DNA from: Salvia splendens
Taxonomy: Eukaryota; Streptophyta; Magnoliopsida; Lamiales; Lamiaceae
Length of the DNA stretch: 64,000 nt
Direction: 5' to 3'
NCBI RefSeq assembly: GCF_004379255.2
Contig: NC_056038.1
Coordinates: 30,988,061 to 31,052,060 of the forward strand
Each line of letters opens with the position of its first letter. The first letter of the stretch is position 1. The position numbers and the translations under genes are program-made. Below the pieces are notes generated by a model. The model saw only the letters and a list, made by a program, of their open reading frames with translations, did no database searches and had not been told where the DNA came from. Of this stretch, positions 35,787 through 47,752 are shown piece by piece.

Positions 35787-36267
35787 CAGCCGGGATGTAG
35801 AACTTGACGCCGACACTAGCGTGCCGGCGGTGGGGCAGCAGCCAGAGCAGACGCGGCGCGCAAGGTCGGAAAGACGGGTCGTGAAGAGGCCGTCTCGGTA
35901 TGGGGACTTCGTGCCTCGCTGAAGAAGAAAGCGTCATTTATTTCTTTGGGTCTTTATTTATTTGTTGAGTTATTTAAATAATGTAATAGTTAGAATACTC
36001 TATTTTCGTTAATTATTCGTTGAGCGAACGTTAAGCTCCTTTCCGGGTTTTCTTCGTTGATTCTTTCCCGGATCGTAGGTCGAATCAACCCTAGGGTCCT
36101 TAGTATAAATATGTGTGTATTTTATTTCCCACATTATGAAATAAAATATTCTCACACTATCTCTTCCTTTCTTGTGCCTCACGCACAAAACCTACCGATT
36201 ACCTTCGTCGCATCTGATCGACGGGCATTCGGCGTGGAATCAACCGTTGGGGAGCAACTCCTTAACA
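35787..36267 (+). repeat. Gypsy 5' LTR (first 43 bp missing)
   Basis: It aligns to 41146-41639 almost base for base, but starts at CAGCC where the copia reverse transcriptase is cut. It contains TATAAATA near 36101 as a candidate promoter. Confidence 0.85.
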
Positions 36268-36300
36268 AGTGGTGCTTTCATTCTTGTACTCATCGGAAGC

Positions 36301-39300
36301 ATGTCACAATCGGGTCGTACGGAGCCACTGACAATTCGGGGCCTTGAACCACTGCCTCCGACCACCACACCGTTGGACGCTACTGCCATAGCGATGGAAC
36401 ACGTGCTAGCATCGTTGGCGCGGATGGAGGAACGTCTGGAGACCGCGGAGCGCGGCGCGTCGACGAGGGTTCACCCACAGCGGCCTGATCCAGAACCGCC
36501 GTCGAGTGGGCAGCAGCCGTTTCCGATCTATACGCCGGCAACAGGGGTGTTGTCAACGGCCACATCGCGTTCATTGTTGGGGGAGCCGCCGGGCCGAGGT
36601 TACCAGGGTTTCTCACATATGCTAAACCCTAATTCGGGGTTGTTGTTCGGGCCAGGCCCAGTTGGGACTTGGGGGTCTGCGTGGGACCCTCCTGGTACGA
36701 GGTTCGAGGGAGCGACTTCTGTCCAACCGACGAGTTGGGACAATCCAGCGATTCGACAGACCGGGGGCCAGCAGTTTGATCATCCTCGACAATTCAAGAT
36801 GCAACAGCCGCGGTTTGACGGTACTGACGCGGCGAATTGGATTTCACGGGTTCAGTATTACTTTGAGCATTTATTGATGCCAGAGGACCACAGATTACAT
36901 TACGTGGTGATGTTGTTCGATCCGCCTGCCTCGGAATGGATCTTCAACTATCGCGCAAACAATCCACAGGCGCAATGGAAAGAATTTTTGGAGGATGTGC
37001 GTCGGCGTTTCGACCCGCAATATTTTTAGAATTTCATCGGCCTCATTGCGAAGTTGTGCCAGTCAGGCTCGCTCGCGGAGTATCACACATCGTTTGAGAC
37101 GATGCTTAATCGTGTCCGTGGGGTTCCGGAATATATTTTGTTGCCTATCTACGTGGAAGGGCTTCAACAGCCAGTGAAGAACCAGGTCAAACACCAAAAT
37201 CCGCCCTCCGTGGCAGCGGCAATGGCTTTGGCTACGGAATATGATGCGACGGTGGAGAGGCCGACGGCACCGGCTGGGGGGCAGCGCCGGGCTTGGCAAC
37301 ACCGTGACCAGCGGCAGCTCACTACCTAGCAGCAGCAGCCCCTGGCGTTGCCGGCGCCACCCCTGAATCGCCCAGCCCAGTCGAAGGGGCAGGAATACTC
37401 CAAAATGCCGGTGGTGCGGCTGACAGCGGCGGAGCGCTCTAGATTGGGTATGTGTTGGTGGTGCCCGGAGAAGTGGGTCGCGGGGCATTCTTGCCGAGGT
37501 AGATTTCTGGTTTACATGGGGGCTGATATGGACTCGGACGAGGATGACGAGGGTCAGGACGTGCAAGACGAGACGCCGATTATCTCCGCGGATTTGTCCC
37601 ACATTTACGCCCTTGATGGCAGACAGCGGGAGGAGGACATCGAGTTGAGAGGGATGATCGGCGACTTAACTGTGCGCGTTTTGGTGGATACGGGGAGCTC
37701 GCACAACTTCTTGCATCCTAAGGTGGCAGAAAAATTGGCCTTGCCCCTGCAGAAAATCAGACCTTTTCGCGTTTATGTTGGTAACGGTGCGTCACTACTC
37801 TGTACTCACGCATCCATACAGACTAGGGTGGTAATCCAAAAGCATATTTTTCTGGTTGACTTACATATTCTTCCTGTGCATGGTCCCGAGGTGATATTGG
37901 GGAGGATCTGGCTCAAACAGATGCGCAGAGTAACCAGTGATTATATCGAGGGGACTTTGGAAATCTTGAGGGATGGGCACCGGGTCTGCCTAAAGCTCGT
38001 GCCGCCGTCCGCAGGGGAAGTGTCGCTAAAAACGTTTGCCTCACTCCTCACGCTGCAGGGTCAATCGGAGCTGTTTGAATTGGTCCAACTGCCGGCAGGA
38101 GGGTCCCGCGAGGGGGCGGCGACAGAGGCGTTGGTATTTCCGCCCGACCTACCCGACGAGATCCGTAGTGTGCTCGAAGCCCACAAGGAAGTTTTTGGGC
38201 TTCCGTCAGGAGTCCCCCCTACACGGCAATTCGACCACAAGATACACCTGTTGCCGAACACGAAGCCGGTCAATGTGCGGCCCTACAGATACCCCTACTT
38301 TCAGAAGAATGAGATTGAGAAGCAGGTGAAAGACATGTTGGAATCAGGCATCATTCGACCGAGTCAGAGTCCGTTCTCTTCACCGGTGCTCCTTATTCGA
38401 AAGAAGGATGGTTCCTTTCGTTTCTGTATTGACTATAGAGCCCTGAATGCGGTCACCGTCCCTGATCATTTCCCGATTCCTACACCGGATGAATTGTTTG
38501 ACGAACTGGGCGCGGCCCGTTTCTATACAAAGTTGGATTTACGCTCGGGGTATCACCAAATACGCATGGGTGAGGAAGACATATTCAAGACGACATTTAG
38601 GACTCATGACGGGCATTTTGAGTTCCTGGTTATGCCGTTTGGCCTTACGAATGCGCCCTAGACATTTCAAGCTGCCATGAATGCCATTTTCAGGCCTGCC
38701 TTGCGACAGTGGGTGATAGTATTCTTCGACGACATCCTCATTTACAGCCCGACATTCATGGCCCACACTCGGCACATTCACGAGGTGTTATCAATCCTCA
38801 AGGCCCACCGTTTTTTCGTGAAACTGTCGAAATGCACTTTTGCGTGTTCAACGGTAGAATATTTGGGTCACTTCATTTCCGAGGGCCGCTTGAAGGCAGA
38901 CCCGGCAAAGATTGAGGCCATGGTGGCTTGGCCGGTGCCCGCGTCCGTAAAACAGCTCCGCGGCTTCTTGGGTCTCACAGGGTATTACCGACGATTTGTT
39001 GAGCATTATACGTCCATCGCAGGGCCACTGACCGAATTGTTGAAAAAGGATAGCTTCGCGTGGTCGGCCGCCGCGTCAGAGAGTTTCGACGCCTTGAAAC
39101 GAGCGATGACGTCCGCTCCGGTTCTCCGCCTTCCGGACTTTAGCCGGATCTTTTATCTAGAGACCGACGCGTCGGATTTTGGCATTGGCTAGGTGCTACT
39201 CCAAGATGGCCATCAACTGGCTTTCTTTAGTAAGAAATTGGGTCCGAGGCGAAGGGTGTCGTCTACGTATCATAAGGAGTTGTATGCCATTGTCGAAGCA

Positions 39301-41126
39301 GTGCAGAAATGGCGCCAATACTTATTGGGCCGAGAGTTCGTTATTCGTAGTGATCAAAAGAGCCTTAAGGAATTGTTACAACAGATAATTCAGACACCGG
39401 ACCAACAGTTCTATGCCCGAAAGCTTATGGGTTATAAGTTCCGCATTGAATACAAAACGGGGGCCTCGAATAAGGCGGCTGATGCGCTTTCGAGACGCGA
39501 CATGGACGTTCCGGACGATGGGCGGTTGGTCGGGCAGTCGAACGCAGGGCCTGCGACGGGGGCGGCAGAGGAGTCTGCGAATGCAGAGGGGTCCGCGAAG
39601 GCGGCTGAGGAGGCGGGTCTGGCGCTAATGGCAGCGGCCCACCCTGTCCCGAACGTCTGGGAGTTGTTGAAACTTGAGACTAATTCTACTCCTGATCTAA
39701 TTGAACTCCAGGCAGCGTTGACGCATGGGAAAGCCGACCCGGCTGTATCCTTGGTAGACGGGTTATTGTACTATGGCCGGCGGGTCTATGTAAGTAAGGA
39801 TTCGGAGGCTAAGCCGACGCTCTTGCACGAGCATCACTCATCCCCCGCGGCGGGACACCCTGGGGTGGATAGGACGTTTCGACGCTTAGCCGCGTCGTTT
39901 TATTGGAAGGGAATGAGGAAGGATGTTAAGAATTTCGTCGAGTCTTGCTATGATTGTCAGACAACTAAATACTCGACCCAGAAGCCAGCGGGCCTGTTGC
40001 AGCCGCTGCCCATTCCCTCCCGTGTGTGGGAGGACGTTTCGATGGATTTCATCACGAGCTTGCCATCGTCCCGAGGATTCACAGGTGTAATGGTGGTGGT
40101 GGACCGGCTGTCCAAGTACGCCCATTTCGCCTTGCTGCCGGTTCGCTACAATGCGTTGAAGATTGCGAATCTATTTATTGAGACGGTGGTAAAACACCAT
40201 GGCTTCCCAAGACCTTGGTATCGGATAGGGATCCCGTTTTCTTAAACGATGTGTGGGAGGAGATGTTGCGTTTAAGTGGTACTAAATTACATTTTTCCAC
40301 CGCCTATCACCCGCAGACGGATGGTCAGACGGAGGTGCGCAACCGTGGTCTTGAGCAGTATTTGCGAGCGTTCACGTCGGATAGGCCGACTAAATGGGCA
40401 AATTTTTTACCGTGGGCGGAGCTAGCTTTGAATTGCTTCCACCATGAGGGTCTTGGGCTATCGCCGTTCGAGGCATTGTATGGGCGAGAACCACCCCCGT
40501 TGATAGCGGCGCCCCCATCGTTGTCAACCCCCCCGGATGTGGCCGCCTTGATTCGTCAACGTGGGGAGACGATTCGGCTGCTTCGGGATAATTTGGAGCG
40601 GGCCCAGCAACGGATGCGTAGGACGGTGAATAAGCATCGACGGGATTTGGAGTTTTCGGTGGGTGACAGAGTACTCCTCAAGTTGCAGCAATATAGGCAG
40701 CACTATGTGGCTAAACCTTTGTCGTCAAAGCTGTCGCGGCGTTTTTATGGACCCTTTGAGGTGCTCGAGAGAATCGGGCAGGTGGCCTATCGCTTGCAAT
40801 TGCCGGAGGGGAGCCGCGTGCATAATGTGTTTCACGTGGGCTTGTTGAAGCCATTTGTGGAGAACACTAAATGGGTGACTACGGGGTTGCCAGAACGTTT
40901 TGCGAGGGGCAAACCGGTGTCTTATCCCACCCGGATATTGGATCAACGGACGGTATGGCGGGATGGAGCAGCTGCGGAGGAAATTCAGCTAGTGTGGTCG
41001 GACGACTCGGGGGAGAATCCGACGTGGGAGCCGGCGGATATGGTGCGCAAGAAATTTCCAGCTCTCCTTGAGGCCAAGGAGGAGTCTAAGGGGGGGGGGA
41101 GTTGTTACGGGCCTTCCGTCGGCTAG
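36301..41126 (+). pseudogene. Gypsy gag-pol polyprotein, four stops and one frameshift
   Basis: Domain order: Gag (about 36780-37250), a CCHC-like knuckle (CWWC...GHSC, about 37455), aspartic protease (DTGSSHNF, about 37690), reverse transcriptase (YRALNAVTVPDHFPIPTP, then FFDDILIYS near 38730), RNase H (ETDASDFG), integrase (zinc-binding HH-CC, then DRLSKYAHF and STAYHPQTDGQTE), and a C-terminal chromodomain-like end (NPTWEPADMVRKKFP, about 41018). That tail places it among plant chromoviruses, whose integrase tail can bind histone marks. One frame is interrupted by TAG at 37027, 37327, 38659 and 39190. A single-base frame change occurs near 40215. The coding end overlaps the right LTR by about 24 bp. 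Not functional as written. Confidence 0.9.
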
Positions 41127-41639
41127 GCTGAAGGAACGGGAAGTGCAGCCGGATGTAGAACTTGACGCCGACACTAGCGTGCCGGCGGTGGGGCAGCAGC
41201 CAGAGCAGACGCGGCGCGCAAGGTCGGAAAGACGGGTCGTGAAGAGGCCGTCTCGGTATGGGGACTTCGTGCCTCGCTGAAGAAGAAAGCGTCATTTATT
41301 TCTTTGAGTCTTTATTTATTTGTTGAGTTATTTAAATAATGTAATAGTTAGAATACTCTATTTTCGTTAATTATTCGTTGATCGAACGTTAAGCTCCTTT
41401 CGGGGTTTTCTTCGTTGATTCTTTCCCGGATCGTAGGTCGAATCAACCCTAGGGTCCTTAGTATAAATATGTGTGTATTTTATTTCCCACATTATGAAAT
41501 AAAATATTCTCACACTATCTCTTCCTTTCTTGTGCCTCACGCACAAAACCTACCGATTACCTTCGTCGCATCTGATCGACGGGCAAGGCACCCGCGAAGT
41601 TCGGCGTGGAATCAACCGTTGGGGAGCAACTCCTTAACA
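41103..41639 (+). repeat. Gypsy 3' LTR
   Basis: TG...CA bounded, 537 bp, preceded by a purine tract with eleven consecutive G. AACAG follows directly (41640-41644), the would-be target repeat, but the matching left flank is lost. Confidence 0.85.
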
Positions 41640-42020
41640 AACAGCCTCAAGATTATCTATAGATTTGCAGAAGTCTTCTAGTTGCTCAAGAATCGATCTA
41701 TCCTTCAAGAAACTATAGGAATAAAGCCTCTTTTTCATATAGAGACGGTTAGCCAAGGACTTAGCTAGATATACCTCATCAAGCTTCTTCAAAATTCCGG
41801 CAGCGGTTGTCTCAGCCTGCACCTCCCTCAACACTTCGTCTCCAAGGCACAATATCATTGTACTATGCGCCTTGAGGAGCATTTCATCGAGCCTTGCCTG
41901 GGCTTTTTCGTCGAGAGCAGGAGCTTTTGCTTTTGCGTCTGCATCGGCTAGGGTCAGAGTTGCAGCCAAACCTTGCTGCACAAGAACGGTTCGCATTTTC
42001 ATTTTCCACAAACCGTAGTC
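41640..42020 (-). pseudogene. Copia A gag N-terminal remnant
   Basis: On the minus strand the start of a copia Gag is readable: WKMKMRTVLVQQGL, then a helical Ala/Leu/Asp-rich part with AHSTMILCLGDEVL and TAAGILKKLDEVYLAKSLAN, ending in LEQLEDFCKSIDNLEAV. It is cut at 41640 by the gypsy LTR. The rest of Gag, protease and integrase are not found on the other side of the gypsy element. It belongs with the remnant at 34734-35786. Confidence 0.8.
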
Positions 42021-42108
42021 ATTTTTCCCATGAATTTTTCAGCTTCTAGACGTGCTGCCATTGCTATCTTCTTGATCGATCACACCCTTTCCCACAGACG
42101 GTGCCAAT

Positions 42109-42247
42109 TGATGAAAGTAAATTCAAGATGAATGATCAAGTAAAAGAAGTATTTAGTAGAAGAAGGTGAACACTCCCTTCTGTTTTGAGAAACTGAATGA
42201 AAAACAAATATTGAATTAGTGAATGAGGTTTACAACTTGAATCACAC
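42109..42247 (-). repeat. Copia A, 5' LTR (truncated)
   Basis: It matches 34365-34503. On the minus strand it ends ...TACTTTCATCA, followed by ATTGGCACCGTCTGTGGGAA as primer-binding region. It breaks off at about 42247 where GC-rich unrelated DNA begins, so about 200 bp are lost. Confidence 0.75.
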
Positions 42248-42249
42248 AC

Positions 42250-42390
42250 AGGGGAAGGAGTTGTGCTCGAGGACGTCGCTGGCGGTGCTGGAGAGGAGGG
42301 GGTGGGAGTGGGAGAGGTAGCCGAGGGCGAAGGCGAGGATGAGGAGGAGGATGACGTATGTGAAGGGGTTGGCAGCGGAAGCGTGCATGT
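42250..42390 (-). pseudogene. Short GC-rich coding-like fragment with a membrane segment
   Basis: On the minus strand an ATG at 42390 opens a frame of 47 codons to a TGA at about 42247: MHASAANPF, then the hydrophobic TYVILLLILAFALGYL, then a Ser/His-rich part. The codon-like GC pattern and signal-anchor-like segment suggest the first exon of a host gene that was cut by the copia LTR. I do not recognise the family. It could also be captured gene DNA inside a mobile element. Confidence 0.3.
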
Positions 42391-42392
42391 TC

Positions 42393-43822
42393 TAACGGAT
42401 CACATAATTTGATCTATTTAGCAGATTATCTAGACAAAATCTATTCGCGTAATTATCACATGTATCATGCTCATAACTTGAATTAAAACATGCTTTAGCA
42501 TATAAAATCCCTAAAACATGCTTACTACGGAATTAGCCAATTTACCTCGTTGATTCAATCAAGAATTGATGATGGCTTGCTTCGTCTCCTCGTGAAGATC
42601 TTCAGTACTCGACCTCGGATCTTCTGACCGGTGTCCCGGACTGTATACTGATATTTGTGTGGGCATATATCACCAGAATACTAGGACTCGAATAATGAAG
42701 ACAGAACTCAGCTCACGGAACAAGTAATTTTCGAACTCTCTCTCTTTAGAGGGGGGACGAAAATTGGGAGCAATAATAATTGTTATTTCTGTCTCCTTTA
42801 TTCTCCTATTTATATTAAGTCACATATTGGCCCAGTCAGGGATCTAAAGAAGAATTTGGACATGGCCTCACCCAATTAGCTTTTTACTACTTAAATTGAA
42901 CCCACAATTTAATATAAGCTAATATTGGAATATTACAAGCAGCCACTACAGAAGTAATATTGCACTGCCTTTCCAAATCCAAAATTACAAGTATTCCGGG
43001 TTTCCTTTTATTTGTTTAATTCATTTCCCGCGCTTAAGATAGAAACATCCATTAATTAATTAATGTCTGCTATGGACTTAATTAATTAGCATATTTTATT
43101 CTCCAAGAGTGGACTTAGCAAGAAACTCTTATTTATTATTCATAGAGTAATTAAACTCCAACTAGCTAGGTTCCGAATAATAAAACCTTGTTTCGAGCTC
43201 CTCATGTGGATGTTATCAAACGAGGCTCTCCTCGCGCACGATTCAACATAATAGCAATCCTAGCACCGCTAGATAATGATCACCACTACCCAATATACCT
43301 GGATCGTTGGGTGACGAAAAACCCGCACCTTTGGTAAGTCAAAGTAGTAGATACTCAATATCGCATGCTCAATGCTAACGTACATTGATTAAGAAATTAA
43401 TTATCAAGACCTCGTCTTTCAGTAGATAGCATAAAGGCTCGTCTTGCTGTTTGATCCATTCAGTGCTATACCACACCAACGTCATCATATTTCAATAAGG
43501 CTTAGAAATAATCGGACTGACATTGCAACCTTTCACGATAGGTAGTCTAGGTCTATTTGGGTTGTGAAATTCTTATTTTTCTTTGTTCAGAACTGACCGC
43601 GTACCTTAAATTGAGCGCAGCCCACAACCGGTCTACTAGAACAAAGACTTAGACTTATGTTATGTTCGCTTATACATTTAAATATGCAATAAACATCCAT
43701 TAAATGTAAAACATAACAACATTATGACAAAAATAATCTGTTGCATTCATTGGAAAATAATTATTAGAGTTTTACAGTATTCAATCACTCGAAAGGTGAT
43801 TTCTAGTATACAAACCCTAACA
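42393..43822 (-). mobile_element. LTR-like block, non-coding (solo LTR or LARD)
   Basis: The minus strand starts TGTTAGGGTTTGTATACTAG at 43822, a typical plant LTR beginning. The block is non-coding, of even composition, with promoter-like and leader-like stretches (GAGAGAGAGTTCGAAAATTAC near 42750). No second copy is in the window, so the right boundary and type are uncertain. Confidence 0.45.
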
Positions 43823-44640
43823 GTATGCCCTGGGTTAGATGTGGTGGTTTCGAGGCGCTTCTGGTAGGGGTTCTTCCGCCGCGGGTGGTGGTGGCGGAGG
43901 CTGCCGCCTTACGGCAACGGGGGTAATTGACATGACATTGGCACATGGATTCTAAACCTTGGGCATTGCACGAATCCCCTCTTTCGGAATAGAATAGAGC
44001 GGGCAAAGCCTATTTCTTTTTTCATTCTCGGGTAGGAAGGCGCTCGGGGAAGAACCAACATTTATCTCATCTTCAATCTACTTTGAATCAGGGAATTGCC
44101 CCAAGAACAAAAGGAAGAGTTGGCGCATCAATCCCCTTGACTTGGGATTGAATTCCTCAGTTAGTTCAACAAAGGAAGAACAAACAAACACTTGAGCAAA
44201 GCTGAAACACAAAGAAAGCAGCTCTTCCACTAGAGTTTACAGAAAAGAAAAAGAAAGAAATCCTGGGCTTCGGTCACTTTGCTCCCCCTAAGGTGAATCA
44301 ATAGCTACATTAACTCAAACTAAAGAACAAGAAAGCTAGTTTATAGCTACTGGTTCCCATCCTCTTTGGCAATAGCATCACGTACTTATAACAAAGAACT
44401 AAAGCAAAACAAAGCTACGATTATCCTTCGGCCTTGTACCCGAAGCGGAGTAAAGGTTTCGAACCCAGGTACCGAAATCAAGAGAAAAATCCTACACTTC
44501 TATGCCTTAGCCGCATGAGCTAAAAGCCAGAAAGAACAAGAAAAGAGTAGCGACCGGAGGAAGCGGAGAGGAATACTTTGACTTTAGAAGAGGAAGGCAG
44601 GGCCCTTAACATCTTCGGCTCATTCAGGTTAATCGTGATT
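43823..44640. other. Possible organelle-derived (mitochondrial-like) insert
   Basis: Composition and wording change here to balanced GC with phrases such as GGAATAGAATAGAGCGGGCAAAG and CTCGGGTAGGAAGGCGCTCGGGG, in the style of plant mitochondrial intergenic DNA. No mitochondrial protein gene is present. It lies between two LTR-like blocks. The call is by texture only. Confidence 0.35.
44442..44528 (-). tRNA. tRNA-like relic
   Basis: The minus strand has TAGCTCATGCGGCTAAGGCATAGA, like a D-arm, and 40-50 nt later TGGGTTCGAAACC, like a T-arm. Anticodon stem and acceptor pairing are poor, so it is at best a decayed tRNA or a chance match. Confidence 0.2.
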
Positions 44641-46130
44641 GTGAGTGAAAAGCTTATCTGGAGCTAGAGTGTGTACGGTGTGTTCTACTGTTCTAGGTCA
44701 AGCTACTAAGTCCAATGAATCCACTAGATCACTAAGTCTAGGAACTCAAGGGAATATAGAAGACTCAGTCGTTGGACACACAAGCTCGTGTTTCAAAGAT
44801 CCCTCAACCAGTTATACTATAGATTAGTATAGAGAAGCAGGGGTCGATCCCACGAAGATGGACGCGTAAGAAAGCATCTAGAGACCTTGGTTTAAAAAGC
44901 GGCTGCTACCACGCAAATTGGGTTGAGGTTGACTACTATTAGACCTAAGCACAAAATCAAACACTAGACCTAGGAAACTGTAAACATCATGCTGACATCG
45001 AACATCCTAATGACTACGAAATAACCAACTACCTTTCTAGACTTAGCAACCAACTTCCTAATTCAACTAAACAGAAAGCGAATAAAAGTGGGGACCAACT
45101 TCCAGAAATATCAAGTACGGAAGGAAAGCTGCAACTAACTAACTAAGGGTTTTACTAACAGCAACACGCATTTCATCAACTGAATTAAACACGAACATGA
45201 AGAAAACAGAGCATGTATCTAGATTCGAACAGAATATAGAAATTCGGACGTCGGAAACTTGCAAACAGCCGGAAATAAAACAGATCTACATATACTAGAC
45301 GGAATGAAAAGAAAACACGAAAGCTAGGCATAAATCTCGATCACTCTATTTCAGATCCAAACGTCAAATGCTTAACCCACTCCGGATCCAAGCAATCCGA
45401 ACCCAACAACAACCTGATTCAACTTCATAGTCTCAGATTCAACAAATCTGGTCCGATCAACGATAGATTCCAACGATCTTACTCAAACTCAGCAACTAAC
45501 ATGAAATTCAGACATCCAACTCAGCGATCGCAACAAACTCAAAATGATAAACCTCCATAATCGAAATCAACAGCAGCTCAAACACAGAAAATAGAAATTG
45601 CATAAACGACGAAAATTCAACAGCAAACAATGTCGAGCTTCGAACGGCAAAGCTCGGTGAAATTCGCGACGGTAAAGTAAAATGAAAGCGATTAAAGTGT
45701 ATCTCCGCCCTCCGCGAGGACGGTGTTGCCAAACTACGGACTAGCAAATTAAAACCCAGACCCCTACAATTTCCCGATAAAACCCAAAAGTATGTAGAAG
45801 AGAGTGAGCTAGAGCAACAATCTGGTCAGCAGGCCTCCACCGAGAGGTCCCCTCTAATTGCATGCTTTCTTCTTTATATAGGTGCGGACATGATCTTCTA
45901 GAAGCCTTCGTAGAAATCTTCATTCTACCCTTCAGCCCCTTGATTTCCTCCGTCTTGTAATTTTTCTTCAAATTGCTCACTTATTCGCCAGTTTCCTTGG
46001 ACCATGCAATTGTCCTTCTCTATTCCTGGATCTAGCGAAAACCTTCTACATACCTGTCTTAAAACATGCGTTAGACCCCGCAAATGAATGAGTTTCACCC
46101 CTATAACTATGCATGAAATTAGCCTTATCA
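44641..46130 (-). mobile_element. LTR-like block, non-coding
   Basis: The minus strand begins TGATAAGGCTAATTTCATGC at 46130, with the GTGAAACTCATTCATTTGC leader I recall from plant LTRs. Near 44840 GCAGGGGTCGATCCCACGAAG gives the other familiar end. Open frames at 45508-45747 and 45741-45980 have no domain. Probably a solo LTR or large non-autonomous LTR element. Confidence 0.45.
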
Positions 46131-46597
46131 GTGAGAGAGGGGAACAGAGATCTGAAATGCAGAAGCAGGGGAACGAGAAGAATGGAGAGACGGTTGAATT
46201 GAATCCATTTTCTTTCTTTTTTTTATTTTATTAGTTTTGGGTTAATTAGATATTAGACATTAATAAAACATATTTATTAACTTAATCCAGTCAAAATGTA
46301 ATTAAAATCCGTTCACTATTAAATTTTAATAGTTCCGTCAAATTCGGACCAAATGTGACCCGTTTTTATTTGTGAGGGACCGAATAATTTAAAAGATAAT
46401 GTTTTGGACCAAAATCGTAAAATCGCAATATGTTAAGGACCAAATTGGGCATTTACTCTATTTTATAATTTAAAATGTGTTACTTTAAAATTGACAATGT
46501 TTTAAGATAAGATTTTAACCTTTCTTTAATCTGTGATGTAATTATTTGTTATATACTCCGTACTCCAAATTCAAAATCCTAGATAAGCTAATGTTAT
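46131..46597. other. Intergenic DNA between retroelements, nothing identified
   Basis: AT-rich, with short GC-rich start (46140-46200). No gene or terminus recognised. Confidence 0.4.
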
Positions 46598-47030
46598 TGT
46601 TAGAAATTTGGGTTTCCACATGACTAATTTAATGTGTATGGCTATTTTTCAATTGTCCAACTAAAGTGATCCAATAAAGATTAAGTTTGGGCTAAAAGTG
46701 TATTTATTTATTATGGAAATAAGTGTAGATACCATATGAGATTTTCTATTTGATGAGGGACTGAATAGAAAATAATGGGTCTTATATTTATATAAATATA
46801 AGATTAGGTTATGGTCCCAGGATGTTAGAAGAACATTCGATATCTCTATATTCTCTCGGCAGACAATTGCGAAGAATGTCTCTGATCGTTTGGAAGATCC
46901 ATAGCCCGCTGCAAAGCAATTTCGTCTTTCAATTCGTTATGAATCAAGGTACGCTTCCGCTCCTTCTCCATTGTTCTTGGTCAATCATCATAGAGAGCTT
47001 TATGTGATTGTTCACTCAATTATTTCAACA
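46598..47030 (+). repeat. Copia B 5' LTR
   Basis: 433 bp, TG...CA bounded, followed after AG by the primer site TGGTATCAGAGCC. It contains TATAAATATAAG near 46792 as a likely promoter. Confidence 0.85.
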
Positions 47031-47752
47031 AGTGGTATCAGAGCCACTCTATTGATGATTATCTGAGAATTGGAAAAGGAGAATTTGGATTTATGTTCTT
47101 GCTTGCTTTGGATGAATCCATAAATTTTAGGGTTTATATTTTGTGGATTTATTGGATTGTTTGATTATGTATATGTACTGCGCGGCTTCCTAAATAAAAA
47201 ATTGATTGCATTTATATATGTATCATGCACCGTGAATAACTTGGTTGTAGAATTGTTTATTCACGCATGTCGTGAATTCTTTTTTGGTGATTGAATTGTG
47301 TTTTTCGGTTTATGGTCTACGGTTATTCTTTAATTAGAATTGAATTTGGTTGTTTAATTGAGATTTAGTTTGTTTCCTTTCCCAATTCATGTGTATATAC
47401 GCATATAGCTGCCGCAACCTTAAGGAGATTACACTTAACTGTTTACATACATATTTATTGTCGTGAATTCACGATAATTCAAGATATATGGACTATTTTT
47501 CTGAATCAGATGAATTGGGAATTCATATTTACGTGGTTGGTTAATTAAAGTTTATGAGAACTTGCAATCTGCATCTTCTTATTCGATTATTAAAGTTTCC
47601 TGCTCAATCCATAAAAGTTTTGTGTTATGTGGATTTGTTTGGTTACTTTGATGTTGTTTTTGGATGTGTTTATGTACATTGGTTTCATTCTTTGGAAACA
47701 TCAAAATTTGGATTTTGTCGATTTTAGTGAAAATCAGATTTGGAAAAATTAT

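Larger units (their letters stand above)
35787..41639 (+). mobile_element. Ty3/gypsy chromovirus-type LTR retrotransposon
   Basis: Left LTR 35787-36267 (481 bp) and right LTR 41103-41639 (537 bp), the latter TGTTACGG...CTTAACA. The left copy lacks the first 43 bp plus an internal piece near 36227 (about 13-15 bp); otherwise only a few substitutions were noticed. A primer-site-like region follows at 36268, and a purine tract ends at 41102. Gag-pol fills the interior. The element lies inside Copia A, but no target duplication is seen because its left end is truncated. Confidence 0.9.

Noticed and set aside
36380..36616. Minus-strand open frames inside the gypsy gag-pol region (also 37063-37602, 38061-38273)
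   Set aside because: Antisense shadows of a GC-rich coding region with recognised plus-strand domains.
44442..44528. A working tRNA gene
   Set aside because: D-arm and T-arm like parts are present, but acceptor and anticodon stems do not pair convincingly. Kept only as a low-confidence relic.
45508..45980. Two minus-strand open frames in the LTR-like block
   Set aside because: No domain, they overlap each other, and the block has LTR-type ends.
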